Position numbers and translations under genes: made by a program
Shown: piece by piece, positions 9,395-19,839 of the stretch
Numbering within the stretch: the first letter of the stretch is position 1
Layout of the letters: each line of letters begins with the position of its first letter
Notes under the pieces: model-generated
Seen by the model: only the letters and a program-made list of their open reading frames with translations
Told to the model about the DNA's origin: nothing
The model's database searches: none
Source of the DNA: Candidatus Aenigmatarchaeota archaeon
GTDB taxonomy: Archaea; Aenigmatarchaeota; Aenigmatarchaeia; QMZP01
NCBI GenBank assembly: GCA_016185435.1
Contig: JACPNN010000023.1
Coordinates: forward strand, 62,001 to 126,000
Direction of reading: 5' to 3'
DNA length: 64,000 nt

Positions 9395-11497
9395 TCAAAC
9401 CTTCTGCACAAACCCAGGACTCGGCTCGAACAGCATGCCTTCCCTCTTGAGCCTCTCTATGACGCTTTCAGGGTCGTCCACGCCCTCTGTCTTGGCCATC
9501 CCCACGATGTCATTGACAGCTATCTCCTTCTTCTTTTTCCCGAGGTTTTCAACTATGTCCAGCACGACCCTGATATTGCTCCTCTCCTTGGCAGGCGTGG
9601 CCCCTTCAGCCTTGTCCACGTCTATCGCCCCTGTCTCAGGGTCATAGCCGAGCTGCTGGAGGCTGTATTTGACGAGCTTGATGGCCCTTTTGGCGTCCTC
9701 CCGCCTCACAACGCTTGAGAGCTGGACCTTTGCGGACGCCTCTGAAAGCCTTATCAGGGCCTCGAACTGCCTCAAAGTTATCGGTATAGGAGCGCCTTCC
9801 TGCTGGGCCTTCTTCCTTATCTCCACATAGAACTTCTTGAGAAGCTCCCCTGACTCCTTTGTCAGCCTTGGCTTGCACTTCTCCTTCGCATAGGCCACAT
9901 ATTTCTTGGTGAACTCAGGGTCAAGAAGGGGCTTGCTGATCTCAGAATCATCCTCCCTGCTGGAAAGGATGTGGTCAACAACCTTCCTGTCAACTTCCGC
10001 ATTCGGCTGGTCCCTGAGGGCAAATTTGAGGTCAAACCTGCTCAGCAGGGTTTCAGGGATTATTATCTGCTTTGAGATGGCCATGTAAGGGTCGAACCTC
10101 GAGAACTTGGGATTGCCTCCTGCCAGAACGCTTGTCTGGGCAGGCAAAGTCGCTATTATGCTCGCCTTCGCAATGCTGACTGTGCCCTGCTCCAATGCCT
10201 CGTGCATGGCCACCTGGTCCTCAGGCGCCATCTTCTCAAATTCGTCTACAGAGAGCATCCCTTTATTGGCCAGCACCATTGCCCCGGCCTCAAGAACCCA
10301 GCCTCCCATGAACTGCTCATCCTTTGAAACAGTTGCGGTCAAGCCTGCAGTTGTCGTTCCCTTGCCTGAAACATATTTTCCCCTGGGAACCAGTTGCGGG
10401 ACAAGCTTCAGGAGCTGGCTTTTTCCTGACGCGGGGTCGCCGATCAATAAAAGATGAATCTCCCCCCTGAATTTGGTCCTGTCCTTGAGTATCCTCTGCA
10501 CGCCTGAGAACATCTGGAGTATTATGGCCTCCTTTATCTCCCTCAGCCCGTAGAGGCTCGGGGCAAGGCTGTCGACAAGCATGTCATAAGTTGATTCGTT
10601 CTTGGCAAGGCCCTTTATCTTCTCCTCATCCTCCTTGCTCACCACCAGCTTCTCCCACCCCACCTCGGTAGGCTCGGTTATGTTGGCATCCAGATAGAAG
10701 TCCAGCTTCACGCTCGGCCCCTTGCCCTTTGGTATGTCCTTGAGGACGCCTGAGATCCTGAGCCTGTTCCCGGGGTCTGTAAGCCTCCTCCCTTCCTGGT
10801 TTACCAGGTCATCCTTGAGAAGGATGACGAGCTGGCTGGGCCTCTCGCCCTCTGTGAGCTCGAAAGGCTCCTCTATGACAATCCATCTTGTGTCGACAAG
10901 GTTCCTTTCCGTCTCCCTGAACTCCCTCTTCCCGCAGATATCGCACCTGAACGGCCTCAGAATGAAGTTGCCTCTCCTTTTCTGCTCGACTGCCTCATTG
11001 CATGCAGTGCATTCCCACTTCACTGACATTATCTCGGGCCTTATCTCGCTCGACTTCCTCGCTATCCCCTCAGTGGTTATGAACCTTCCGATATGCCTGC
11101 TTCTCAGGTCCCTCACATTCGTCATTCCAGGGTAGCCTTTCACCCTCACCTTCATCTGGAAGCCTTCCTGCAGGGGCAGATCGATTTCCTTCACGGCCTC
11201 CTCAGCTATTTCGAAAAAGTCCTTTGGCGAGGTCGACAGCAGGTCAGCAAGCTCAGTGCTGAACTTCTCGAGGAGGCCGTATGACAGGATGAAAGGCCTC
11301 TCCTCGGTGGCCGCTGAAACGATTTCTTTCTTGTACTTCTGGTTCACGAACTCCTTGAGCCTTGCGGTCATCTCGGCCCTTTTTTCGTCATCTATCGCGC
11401 TCTCCTCCTCGATCCCTATAAGCTGGCTCAGAAAGCCAGCTTTCATCTCTGCCTTCTCTTCCCTCTCTTCCTCATAATCCATAAGCACACCCGGCAT
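9395..11497 (-). CDS. mcm: Replicative DNA helicase MCM
   Basis: LLIGDPASGKSQLLK Walker A, MLSVDEFEKM Walker B, LLSRFDLKF Arg finger; start set at an internal Met (11497 or 11482), shorter than the ORF-track start. Confidence 0.95.
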   Translation of the reverse strand: MPGVLMDYEEEREEKAEMKAGFLSQLIGIEEESAIDDEKRAEMTARLKEFVNQKYKKEIVSAATEERPFILSYGLLEKFSTELADLLSTSPKDFFEIAEEAVKEIDLPLQEGFQMKVRVKGYPGMTNVRDLRSRHIGRFITTEGIARKSSEIRPEIMSVKWECTACNEAVEQKRRGNFILRPFRCDICGKREFRETERNLVDTRWIVIEEPFELTEGERPSQLVILLKDDLVNQEGRRLTDPGNRLRISGVLKDIPKGKGPSVKLDFYLDANITEPTEVGWEKLVVSKEDEEKIKGLAKNESTYDMLVDSLAPSLYGLREIKEAIILQMFSGVQRILKDRTKFRGEIHLLLIGDPASGKSQLLKLVPQLVPRGKYVSGKGTTTAGLTATVSKDEQFMGGWVLEAGAMVLANKGMLSVDEFEKMAPEDQVAMHEALEQGTVSIAKASIIATLPAQTSVLAGGNPKFSRFDPYMAISKQIIIPETLLSRFDLKFALRDQPNAEVDRKVVDHILSSREDDSEISKPLLDPEFTKKYVAYAKEKCKPRLTKESGELLKKFYVEIRKKAQQEGAPIPITLRQFEALIRLSEASAKVQLSSVVRREDAKRAIKLVKYSLQQLGYDPETGAIDVDKAEGATPAKERSNIRVVLDIVENLGKKKKEIAVNDIVGMAKTEGVDDPESVIERLKREGMLFEPSPGFVQKV

Positions 11498-11602
11498 CTG
11501 CGGCCCAGAAGCAATAGTATACTTGGCAAAGCTCTTTAAAAGGCTTTGAGGAGACTTTCTCAATGGCGAGAATTTTATAAAGTTTACTGTTAATTTTACT
11601 CC

Positions 11603-11827
11603 ATGAAAAAGGCGCCTGATTTCCTCAATGTTGCGAATAAAAGAGAAGACACAAGACTCGGCCATCTTCATCATTATCTGAAGTACTATAATCCTAGTCC
11701 AGAGCAAGCCGCCGAAGCGGCAATGTTAGTTCAGCAATCTTTTGATGCGGCATATAAAGACCCTTTAAAGGTGCTAGAAGAAGGCTATAAAAGGCATCTA
11801 CGGAGGCAACAGCTGAAAGCTGATTAA
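11603..11827 (+). CDS. Hypothetical small protein
   Basis: 74-aa ORF divergent from mcm with an AT-rich upstream region. Confidence 0.45.
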   Translation: MKKAPDFLNVANKREDTRLGHLHHYLKYYNPSPEQAAEAAMLVQQSFDAAYKDPLKVLEEGYKRHLRRQQLKAD

Positions 11828-11889
11828 CAAATCTGACGGTTTTACTGCCAAGCCCGAACAAAGAATATATCCTTTCCCGCAGAAGTCTA

Positions 11890-12603
11890 TTGATGCGCCA
11901 ATTTGTCTTGCTGATCCCTCTGCTGTTGCTCTCAGGCTGCCTCCAGCAGAAAGCGCCTGACATGAAGCAGGCATTCGAATCGAACATGGCGAAGTGCAAC
12001 GAATCCCAGGCGTCATTCAATATCACCAGCGGCATAGGCATATTCCAGACATCCTTCAGGATCGAAAATTATTCCCGAGGCTGCTTCCTTTCTGTGGCCA
12101 TCGGCAATTTCACCCCCTCCGGCCTCGCAGGCCAAATCAGGCTTCTGGGCGGCAGCACAAGCTTCCTTGCCGGTTCCATGGCAGGCTCAGGGATGGCCTG
12201 CAATGTTTCCGCTGAACCTGAGCCGAAAATAGACGACCTTATGTTCTATCCAGGCTATAATAGAAACTGCAAGGGGACATACAAGTCCCTCATGGAGGGG
12301 ATAAGGAAGGATGTCATTGCCAATACGCTTTTCGACCTGGACACGGAAAAGAGCGGATGCAGGGATGGTCTGGTGGAAGTTCATATCAGGAACACAGGAA
12401 AGCTGCCTATTGATGAAATGTTCCTCAATATACATCTGATTAATGGGATGGAAGCTAGGCTGGTAAACATGCCTGTCCCGGCCAATGGGTCAGGGAAAAT
12501 AATTTCATACGCCTGCGGGGAGCAGTGCGCGGCAGGAAAGCTTGCTGTAATCACCATAGGGAATGAGGCAAACACGGTAAACTTTCCGATCAAGTGTGAG
12601 TAG
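11890..12603 (+). CDS. Putative lipoprotein
   Basis: Lipobox LLLLSGCLQQ after hydrophobic N-terminus. Confidence 0.7.
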   Translation: MMRQFVLLIPLLLLSGCLQQKAPDMKQAFESNMAKCNESQASFNITSGIGIFQTSFRIENYSRGCFLSVAIGNFTPSGLAGQIRLLGGSTSFLAGSMAGSGMACNVSAEPEPKIDDLMFYPGYNRNCKGTYKSLMEGIRKDVIANTLFDLDTEKSGCRDGLVEVHIRNTGKLPIDEMFLNIHLINGMEARLVNMPVPANGSGKIISYACGEQCAAGKLAVITIGNEANTVNFPIKCE

Positions 12604-12666
12604 CCATAATACATTGACATATCCGATTTGTCTTTCAGGGCAATTGAGGAGGGCGACAGCGACGAG

Positions 12667-12879
12667 CTATTTTGTCCCTCCCTTTCCCTTTTTATCGATG
12701 TAATCAGCAAATTCGAACAGGGCTTGCGATGTTACATCAATAACATCTGCCGCTGTTACCATCCTTTCTTCTCGCAATTGGCGGCCATATTTCTTCAAAG
12801 ACTTGGCAGCCTTTCGCGAGCCGCTGGCGTTGCATAAAAACAAAAACAAGCGGCCATTGCTGGCCGTTCTTGCCTGCAC
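12667..12879 (-). CDS. Hypothetical small basic protein
   Basis: 70-aa ORF, plausible composition. Confidence 0.35.
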   Translation of the reverse strand: MQARTASNGRLFLFLCNASGSRKAAKSLKKYGRQLREERMVTAADVIDVTSQALFEFADYIDKKGKGGTK

Positions 12880-12895
12880 AAATGTATAAATGCCA

Positions 12896-13189
12896 TTATT
12901 TGGTCAGTGTTATGTCGATTGTAGACACATTCAGCTTCCTGCCGGTTTCGTCTTCCACCTGCTCCGTGCCTATGGCTACCTGTGATTTCGCGTCCCTGAC
13001 GAACTTGTTCTTGACAGCCTCAACGACGTCAACTGCCGTCGATATGCTTCTCCCTCTTGCCTTCACATGCACTTCCTTGTTGTTGTCGAACTGGGTCAAT
13101 ACTGCCAGCACATAGCTCATCGTCGGCTTCTTGCCGACAAATACCACATTGTCGTCTGCCTTCGCACGAATCGGCTTTGTCTCTGTCAT
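12896..13189 (-). CDS. albA: DNA/RNA-binding protein Alba
   Basis: VFVGKKPTMSYVLAVLTQF...VHVKARGRSISTAVDVVE; start moved to MTETKPIRAK. Confidence 0.93.
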   Translation of the reverse strand: MTETKPIRAKADDNVVFVGKKPTMSYVLAVLTQFDNNKEVHVKARGRSISTAVDVVEAVKNKFVRDAKSQVAIGTEQVEDETGRKLNVSTIDITLTK

Positions 13190-13352
13190 ACTGCACACCT
13201 CCTTTTTGTGTTTATAGCTTGATTCCTGTTTACCGCCAGCGTTGCTATAATGGATATAGTGATAAGATGGCATGGAGTCTTTTTAAGCGTTTGCGGCACC
13301 CCCTAGCCTGAAAAATAAGGAAAACAAATGCCATCTCATCTTCTTTTCCTTT

Positions 13353-13709
13353 TTACCTCTGCTCCATCAGCGTGAACTCGTTGCCGTCAGGATCCACAAA
13401 AGCTGCTACCATTCCGCCCCAGGCCTTCTTGACCGGCTCCTCTGTTATCTTTATCCCCTTTCTCTTCAGCTCCTCACAGGTCTTCCTCACGTCCCTCGAT
13501 TCAAACACGATGCCTGTGAAGCGGCCGACAAGCTTCCTCTCGCCCCCGGAGGGCCTGGACAAGGCAAGCACAACGCTTGGCGTCTTCAGCTCGGCCCAGC
13601 CGAACTCCTCAGCCATCATCGTCTTCCTGAAGCCCAGCTTCTTCTCATAGAACTCAGCGGCCTTTTTCAGGTCCCTGACAAACACGGTCACATGGCTTAT
13701 GGCCTTCAT
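13353..13709 (-). CDS. Glyoxalase/VOC family protein
   Basis: VTVFVRDLKKAAEFYEKKLGF ... AAFVDPDGNEFTLME. Confidence 0.9.
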   Translation of the reverse strand: MKAISHVTVFVRDLKKAAEFYEKKLGFRKTMMAEEFGWAELKTPSVVLALSRPSGGERKLVGRFTGIVFESRDVRKTCEELKRKGIKITEEPVKKAWGGMVAAFVDPDGNEFTLMEQR

Positions 13710-13827
13710 GTAAACCTTTTATGGGTGTTATAGATAAAAAAGGTTTAATCCAAAAACACCTTTTATAATTGTATTATGGAAATTATCTCTAATAAGCTTC
13801 TTTTTTTTTCAGAAATCATGCAGGAAT

Positions 13828-14235
13828 TCATTCCTTCTTCTCGGCCTTTTTTTCAGAAACCGCAAGCCTCGCATTCACAACCCCGTCCTGGCCGGGCCTC
13901 GATGTGACTGCAGCATCCCCAAGCTCTGTCTTGATTATCGAGCCCCTTGTCATGATGTTCCTCCTCGCGAAATGCGGGTTGGAAGGCGTCTGCAAAACAG
14001 TTATTATCTTTGCCTTTTTGTATTGCCCTGTCTTGGCGTCAAGCACATTGGCCATATTGTCAGCAAACAATGCCATCTTTACGGATCCTCCCCTGCCCCT
14101 GACAATCCTTGCGTCCCTCTCCCCTACTGTGGTGGCTGCAGGCTCCCTTCCGATGTCCATCCTCCTCTTCTTCATGTGCCTCTGCAAAGCCCCCCCAGTC
14201 GGCTTTCTCGAGCTCCTGAGATGCCATTTTGCCAT
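13828..14235 (-). CDS. rps8e: 30S ribosomal protein S8e
   Basis: WHLRSSRKPTGGALQRHMKKRR...IMTRGSIIKTELGDAAVTSRPGQDGVVNARL. Confidence 0.95.
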   Translation of the reverse strand: MAKWHLRSSRKPTGGALQRHMKKRRMDIGREPAATTVGERDARIVRGRGGSVKMALFADNMANVLDAKTGQYKKAKIITVLQTPSNPHFARRNIMTRGSIIKTELGDAAVTSRPGQDGVVNARLAVSEKKAEKKE

Positions 14236-14342
14236 AACTATCAATTGCGGCGCTAATTTAAATAGAGGCCCTAGCGTTCCCAAAACTGTCTTCAGAAGAT
14301 TTAAATACCTTTGGGCATCTATATTATATTTCAAAAGGCATT

Positions 14343-14558
14343 ATGCAAAGACCACTGGATGTTTTGGGCGCAGCGGTTGAGAAGAAGATCCTTGTCAAGA
14401 CAAAGGATGGGGATACCATTTCAGGGACCCTGAAGGCCTTTGACTCCCACATCAATGTCTGGCTCGACGACGCCAAGGTATTGGGGGACAAGGAAATGAA
14501 CATTGGCAAGGTCCTGATAAGAGGGGACAACATCGTGTACATATCGCCTGAGAAGTAG
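14343..14558 (+). CDS. Sm-like (LSm) RNA-binding protein
   Basis: RPLDVLGAAVEKKILVKTKDGDTISGTLKAFDSHINVWLDDA. Confidence 0.92.
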   Translation: MQRPLDVLGAAVEKKILVKTKDGDTISGTLKAFDSHINVWLDDAKVLGDKEMNIGKVLIRGDNIVYISPEK

Positions 14559-14590
14559 AATTCTGAATCAAAGCCTGAATTCCGATTACT

Positions 14591-14785
14591 ATGGGAAGCA
14601 AGGGAACATATTCAAGAGGAGGCATGCAATTTCGTGTGCACACAGCCTGCAGGAGATGCGGCCGCCACTCTTTCCACCGCTCAAAGAAGGTGTGCAGCCA
14701 CTGCGGCTTCGGGAAGGGCCCCAAGCTGAAAACGTACACTTGGCAGAGGAAGAAGGTCATAGGAAGGGCAAACAGGAAGGTATGA
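14591..14785 (+). CDS. rpl37e: 50S ribosomal protein L37e
   Basis: CRRCGRHSFHRSKKVCSHCGFG zinc motif; conserved LSm-L37e adjacency. Confidence 0.93.
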   Translation: MGSKGTYSRGGMQFRVHTACRRCGRHSFHRSKKVCSHCGFGKGPKLKTYTWQRKKVIGRANRKV

Positions 14786-14802
14786 GAATTGGGGTTAGAT
14801 AT

Positions 14803-15024
14803 CTATTTTCGCCATCCAAGACCAATCTTATATCTACCACGATCCTTTTCCCATTTCTCTCGGTCTTTCGCATAAGCTGACCAGCCATCGTATCTAGCAA
14901 CCACACTACCAGTTTCTGTATCTGTTACTGATGTCATTAGAGGGTGCACAAGACTTTCATAGTAAACAGATCCGATTGTCTTCAGAGAGGTCGCATAGCG
15001 TTTCAAGTACCATTTAAGATCCAT
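14803..15024 (-). CDS. Hypothetical protein
   Basis: 73-aa ORF, AT-rich relative to neighbours. Confidence 0.45.
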   Translation of the reverse strand: MDLKWYLKRYATSLKTIGSVYYESLVHPLMTSVTDTETGSVVARYDGWSAYAKDREKWEKDRGRYKIGLGWRK

Positions 15025-15057
15025 ATATACTGAAGAATGAAAGGATGAATTAAAAGC

Positions 15058-15630
15058 TTATCCCGGCTTCACTTTAATCCCGGCCTCAGCCAGCCTCTTC
15101 CTGAGCTTCTGGAGGGCGGTATGTATATCCTTTGTTGTCCTCGCCCCTGTGCAGATTATCTTGCCGCTTGAGAACAGGAGGAATGCTACCCTCGGCTCAG
15201 ATATCCTGTAGACCAGGCCTGGAAATTGTTCAGGCTCGTATTCGGCATTCTCAAGGCCCAGGGTGACCTGCTCAAGGTCAAGCTTGGAATCCACCTTGCT
15301 GCTCGCCACTATGTTCTCGACATCGACCTTGTACTTGGCGGGGACATCTATTCCCGCCTCCCTTATCTTGGCCACGATCTTCTTCACGGCCTCCATGGCC
15401 TTTTCTATGTTCTTGGCCCCTGTGCAGACAATCTTGCCGCTGGAAAATATGAGCGCTGCGGCCCGAGGCTCAGATATCCTGTAGACCAGGCCCGGGAACT
15501 GCTCAGGCTCGTATTCCGCACTCTCAAGATTCCTGACGAGCTTGTTGAGGGAGATGTTTTTGCCTAAGACAACAAAAGCTACGACATTCTCGACCTTGAT
15601 ATTGAATTTGGCTTCCTTCATGCCTCTCAT
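15058..15630 (-). CDS. tbp: TATA-box-binding protein
   Basis: Two direct repeats of YEPEQFPGLVYRISEPR...SGKIVCTGAK; start at internal Met. Confidence 0.95.
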   Translation of the reverse strand: MRGMKEAKFNIKVENVVAFVVLGKNISLNKLVRNLESAEYEPEQFPGLVYRISEPRAAALIFSSGKIVCTGAKNIEKAMEAVKKIVAKIREAGIDVPAKYKVDVENIVASSKVDSKLDLEQVTLGLENAEYEPEQFPGLVYRISEPRVAFLLFSSGKIICTGARTTKDIHTALQKLRKRLAEAGIKVKPG

Positions 15631-15819
15631 TAGCACCGAAAGATTTATAAACTTATTCACATCTTTCATGACTGGCCAGATAACTGCAGTCCTTAATCCG
15701 GCCAATCGCGGAATACATAAAGCCGATAGATATTGGTTTTGCGGCCGGACAGCGTGAAAGGCATAGGAATATTAACCCGGGCAGGCAACAATAAATACTA
15801 TTCCTTCCAGGCGTTTATC

Positions 15820-16338
15820 ATGAACCTCACAGTCTTGTCCCTTCTGAATGCCATCTGGCTCATCCTGCCCGCATATGCCGCCAACGGCCTTGCCATATTC
15901 TCAAACGGAAGGCGCCCGATAGACGGGGGAAGGAGCTTCATGGGCAAGCCCGCCCTTGGGGAAGGCAAGACCTGGGAAGGCCTCGTTCTGGGCATAGCTG
16001 CGGCCATAATCGCCGGCGTGCTCCAGCAGCAGCTCCAGCCTTATCTTCCCAGAGACATAATAATGATGACGCCTGCCCTGGCCCTTGCCCTTGGAGCTGG
16101 AGCGATGGCAGGAGACCTTGCAGGCAGCTTCATAAAGAGGAGGCTGAACATAGCAAGAGGCAGTCCAGCACCCCTGCTCGACCAGCTCGATTTCCTTGTA
16201 GTCAGCGTTGTTTTCGCAAGCTTCTTCATACCGATTTACCTTGAGTGGCTCATCGTCCTGTTCGTCATCACCCCCCTCATCCACCTGTCGAGCAATTTCT
16301 TCGCCTTCAAGCTCGGCCTCAAGAAGCAGCCGTATTAG
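15820..16338 (+). CDS. carS: CDP-archaeol synthase (CarS/DUF46)
   Basis: Polytopic; NGRRPIDGGRSFMGKPALGEGKTWEG motif. Confidence 0.9.
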   Translation: MNLTVLSLLNAIWLILPAYAANGLAIFSNGRRPIDGGRSFMGKPALGEGKTWEGLVLGIAAAIIAGVLQQQLQPYLPRDIIMMTPALALALGAGAMAGDLAGSFIKRRLNIARGSPAPLLDQLDFLVVSVVFASFFIPIYLEWLIVLFVITPLIHLSSNFFAFKLGLKKQPY

Positions 16339-16403
16339 GGTTGCAGCATTTAGGGAAAAACGTAATAGGAGAAAGAACAAAGCATGCCGGCAAGCGAGAG
16401 TTT

Positions 16404-16676
16404 TTAATCTCCTCCAATTCTGGATTCAAAATAGCGAATTTCAGCCAATTCATCGCTCAGAGGCTTTAATTGCTCAGAAGTACAATAGGCACCAGCAAGC
16501 CATATCTTGCGGTCAGTTAGATTATAGAGCGTACGGTATTTGTCGTGCCCAGTCCAATAATCTCTGATTTCCTCAACCACTTCCCACAATTGTCTCAAAT
16601 TACATGATATCTCATTATGAAATTGTTCGCCCATGCTTGGTGGTTTTCTTCTAAAAATGCTAGACATGCAATCCAA
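16404..16676 (-). CDS. Hypothetical protein
   Basis: 90-aa ORF, AT-rich. Confidence 0.5.
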   Translation of the reverse strand: MDCMSSIFRRKPPSMGEQFHNEISCNLRQLWEVVEEIRDYWTGHDKYRTLYNLTDRKIWLAGAYCTSEQLKPLSDELAEIRYFESRIGGD

Positions 16677-16776
16677 TTGTTAATAGGCTTTAAATTCTTT
16701 CTGAGCGAGCCGGCAAGTCATTTTCTGAGATTGATAGCAGACATTTCTCAAACCCAGAAACGGCCTATATTTTCAA

Positions 16777-17766
16777 TTATCCTTCAACAAACTCTATATC
16801 CCCAGCGCTGTATTTCCCCGCCCCGAAAGTCCTTGCAATTTCCATCGAGGTGAAATTGATTATGGTTATCATGCCGTTCTCCCTTTTCTTCGGATCAAGG
16901 TCATATTCGCCATAGCTCACGATATATGCAAGGCCTTTCTTCAGATCGGCGCCTATGGCCACAGGATGCCTGTCTATGTATATCCGGCCTTGCAAATCTC
17001 CTTTTTTGTCCATCTTCTGAAGAAGGCCGGAGGTGAAATCGGCCACAAGCAGGGCCTTTTCTGAAGGCAAGTATGTCAAGGAGTCAACAGTATTCCCCTT
17101 GTTTGTTATGTTTTCTATGGTGAACTCTATGGCCTTGGAAGAGGCATTTATGGCAGTGACAGCCTGCGCGTGCCTGTTGCCCACATACACCAGATCCCCG
17201 GCAGGCTCGATGTCCTGCAGGGCCTTGCCTATGTGTATTCTGGCCGTCTCTGAATTGTTTCCTGTATCAATCACAGAGACTGAAACATAGTTGGACACAT
17301 AAAGCAAGCCATCCTGAAAAGCTATTCTCAGGGGCTCTGACCCGACCTCTATTTTCTTATTCTCTGTTCTGTTCAGCGTATCGATTACAGAGACATAGTG
17401 CGAATCCCTGTTCGTCACATAGGCGACCTTCCCGTCAGGGCTGAATGCCACATCGGCAGGAAATTTTCCCGCCTTTATTCTGGCCTTCTCTTCCAAATTG
17501 CAGGAATCGATTACAGACACATCACTGCTCCCTGAATTGGCCACATATATCTCATTGGAATCCGGCCTCGCAACAATCCCCCTCGGCTTCACGCCGACAG
17601 CTGTCTCCTTCAGGAGGTTCCCCTCAAGATCAAAAGCGGCGACAGAATTGTTTTCAGTGATTGTCACAAAAAGCATGTCACGGCCGCATGTCTGTTTTGG
17701 CTGTATCAAGACAAGAAAAAGTACTGCAAATAGAAGGAAGGCAGCACCTGCCGCAATTTTTTTCAT
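16777..17766 (-). CDS. YVTN-family beta-propeller protein
   Basis: Repeats such as EIYVANSGSSDVSVIDSCN, VAYVTNRDSHYVSVIDTLN; signal peptide. Confidence 0.88.
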   Translation of the reverse strand: MKKIAAGAAFLLFAVLFLVLIQPKQTCGRDMLFVTITENNSVAAFDLEGNLLKETAVGVKPRGIVARPDSNEIYVANSGSSDVSVIDSCNLEEKARIKAGKFPADVAFSPDGKVAYVTNRDSHYVSVIDTLNRTENKKIEVGSEPLRIAFQDGLLYVSNYVSVSVIDTGNNSETARIHIGKALQDIEPAGDLVYVGNRHAQAVTAINASSKAIEFTIENITNKGNTVDSLTYLPSEKALLVADFTSGLLQKMDKKGDLQGRIYIDRHPVAIGADLKKGLAYIVSYGEYDLDPKKRENGMITIINFTSMEIARTFGAGKYSAGDIEFVEG

Positions 17767-17869
17767 GCTTAATTATGGCTTCCATGATAAAAAGGAGGAT
17801 ATGTTACACTTCCCGAATAGAAACACTACTCTATGATGGCATTTTAATTATTTGCGTCTATCTTTTTTT

Positions 17870-18445
17870 ATGTCGTGGTTAAATGAGATTCCAGAATATC
17901 ACAGAAAATCTATTGATAAAACTCTGACTTTTTGTTCTGATTTTCCTGGAATGGCTGCAGCTATTGGGTCATCGGTGAATGAAAAATATCCTCTTGGTGA
18001 AGATATTGACATTGCTATGGTTGGCTTTGACACAAAACAAGGGATGCAGTATACTTGGAAAATTTATCAGCGAGTTTTCTGTGAAATTTCTCAAATTGCT
18101 AAACTGTTGCAAGAAGGAGAATCTATAGATAATATGCGATGCCCATTACTTATTGAGGTTTGGCAAAGATTGGATGATCCTTTCGTGGCTGCAGGCCAAG
18201 AGCTGATAGAAGGGCATGGCGGCTCATGCATTAAGCTGGGTTATCTGCCTTTTCCGATTGGAACTAAAAGATTCTCACCAAAATATCTTGAAACTTACAG
18301 GCAACGTGGAAACACTCCTTATCGAACTAGGATAGATTTGATAATTGACTATTCGTTTACTGATAGAGGGCTTGAGGATAATATTACTGACTGGAAAAGA
18401 GGGATGGAAAAAGCAAAACAAAGATTCATCGAAATAACCAGATAG
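17870..18445 (+). CDS. Nucleotidyltransferase-like hypothetical protein
   Basis: GSSVNEKYPLGEDIDIAMVG resembles GS..x(n)DID NTase core; AT-rich. Confidence 0.5.
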   Translation: MSWLNEIPEYHRKSIDKTLTFCSDFPGMAAAIGSSVNEKYPLGEDIDIAMVGFDTKQGMQYTWKIYQRVFCEISQIAKLLQEGESIDNMRCPLLIEVWQRLDDPFVAAGQELIEGHGGSCIKLGYLPFPIGTKRFSPKYLETYRQRGNTPYRTRIDLIIDYSFTDRGLEDNITDWKRGMEKAKQRFIEITR

Positions 18446-18611
18446 AACTGCTAGGTGAAAACATTTTTGTGCAACTTATTCGCTTTTTGGGCAGATGTTA
18501 TTTTAGGAGAGTATGGGCTCCTTTGCATCAAGCATGATTTGCGAGGCTGAAGACCAGAAAGACAAGCCAGATAGCGCTCATGCCAATATCATTGTTTCAG
18601 TATGGAAGAGC

Positions 18612-19022
18612 CTATTTCACCACTACAGTTCCTGCCAGACCAGGATTCAGATGATCATGGTATTTCCAAGTGCCTCTCTGGTTGAAGGTGAATGCCCATT
18701 CTTCGCCCTGGCTGAGGCCTTTGCATGCATCAAACTTGCTCCCTATGCAGCCTCCAGATTCAGGATATACAGTGTGTGACGGATGAAAGGCAGAGGCCGG
18801 CCAGTGGGGCTTTGAATCCTTGTTAATAAAGGTGACCGTATTTCCGGCATCAACTGCCATCGTGCTTGGGCTGAAGCCAGACCCTGTAATCTCAATGATA
18901 AATTTATCTCCTCCTCCAGTCCCCTTAGGCACGGGTGTAGGCTGCTGAGCCTGCTGGCCATACTGGGTGCAGCCGCTCACAAGGACAACAGATGCGATCA
19001 AGAGCAAAACCGGCATTTTCAT
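18612..19022 (-). CDS. Cupredoxin-domain lipoprotein
   Basis: Lipobox VLVSGCTQ; ITGSGFSPSTMAVDAGNTVTFINKDSKPHWPAS...WKYHDHLNPGLAGTVVVK. Confidence 0.88.
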   Translation of the reverse strand: MKMPVLLLIASVVLVSGCTQYGQQAQQPTPVPKGTGGGDKFIIEITGSGFSPSTMAVDAGNTVTFINKDSKPHWPASAFHPSHTVYPESGGCIGSKFDACKGLSQGEEWAFTFNQRGTWKYHDHLNPGLAGTVVVK

Positions 19023-19107
19023 TTTCTCACAGTTTAATGTAACTTTAATGTAACTTTATACGGCAGTATTTATAAATCTTGCGGTTCCAAAAACAATTGG
19101 TGCACAC

Positions 19108-19425
19108 ATGAGCTTTCTGCTCTCTCTGCTGAAGCTGCTTTTCTGGCCAGCCAGCATAGCTTTCATAGTTGCCATTTTCTTTACCTACAGGCTGGCAAAG
19201 GAGACCAAGTGGGAAAGATACTGGGTTTTCTTTCTCATTTCAGCCCTGGCGATGGGAATATATCATTTTGCAATAGAAATCCCCGGAGAGCTTGGCTATA
19301 TACCGGAGAGCGCCTATTATCCTGCAAGGGAGGTGAGCGAGGCTGTCTGGGCCTTCGGCCTTGCTTATGCATCATACGGCATATACAAATCAATGAGAAA
19401 AATCAGAAAGAAGCTGAGAGGATAG
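19108..19425 (+). CDS. Small polytopic membrane protein
   Basis: Multiple hydrophobic segments; directly followed by wHTH gene. Confidence 0.65.
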   Translation: MSFLLSLLKLLFWPASIAFIVAIFFTYRLAKETKWERYWVFFLISALAMGIYHFAIEIPGELGYIPESAYYPAREVSEAVWAFGLAYASYGIYKSMRKIRKKLRG

Positions 19426-19434
19426 GCATGCCGT

Positions 19435-19704
19435 ATGAAAACTGTCCTCTTCTATTTCTCGAAAGGGGCCAAGACCAGGGCAAGAATCGTCAAACTGATA
19501 GAGAGCCACAACAAAAGAAACAAGCCGATTTTTCTGAATTCTTTGGCCAGGAAGCTGGAAATGAGCCATGTCGCCATGAAGAAGCACATAGCTTTGCTGG
19601 AAGAATACGGCTATGTGAAAATAACCAATCCGGATGGCAAGCCATTGTTTCTGGAGCTCACGAACAGGGGGAAGGAGGTAGCGAAAGAGTTTTCCAGTGA
19701 TTGA
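19435..19704 (+). CDS. Winged-helix transcriptional regulator
   Basis: FLNSLARKLEMSHVAMKKHIALLEEYGYVKI HTH pattern. Confidence 0.75.
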   Translation: MKTVLFYFSKGAKTRARIVKLIESHNKRNKPIFLNSLARKLEMSHVAMKKHIALLEEYGYVKITNPDGKPLFLELTNRGKEVAKEFSSD

Positions 19705-19718
19705 ACAGGTGTCTCTCA

Positions 19719-19747
19719 TTCCAAAAGAGATATGAATCGCCACTAAA
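19719..19747 (+). repeat. Left copy of approx 28-bp direct repeat flanking 19840..20340
   Basis: ttccaaaagaGATATGaATCGCCACTaaa. Confidence 0.6.
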
Positions 19748-19839
19748 CAGAATGGCAGAGAATCTGCAAACTCAAATTCCATGCATATTAAATCGATGGA
19801 GTGTGAGCAGCAAGTATTTAAAATTTAGAGAGAACATTC

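Noticed and set aside
9395-11497. Possible intein in MCM
   Set aside because: ORF length is explained by an over-extended N-terminal start; Walker A/B and Arg-finger regions are contiguous.
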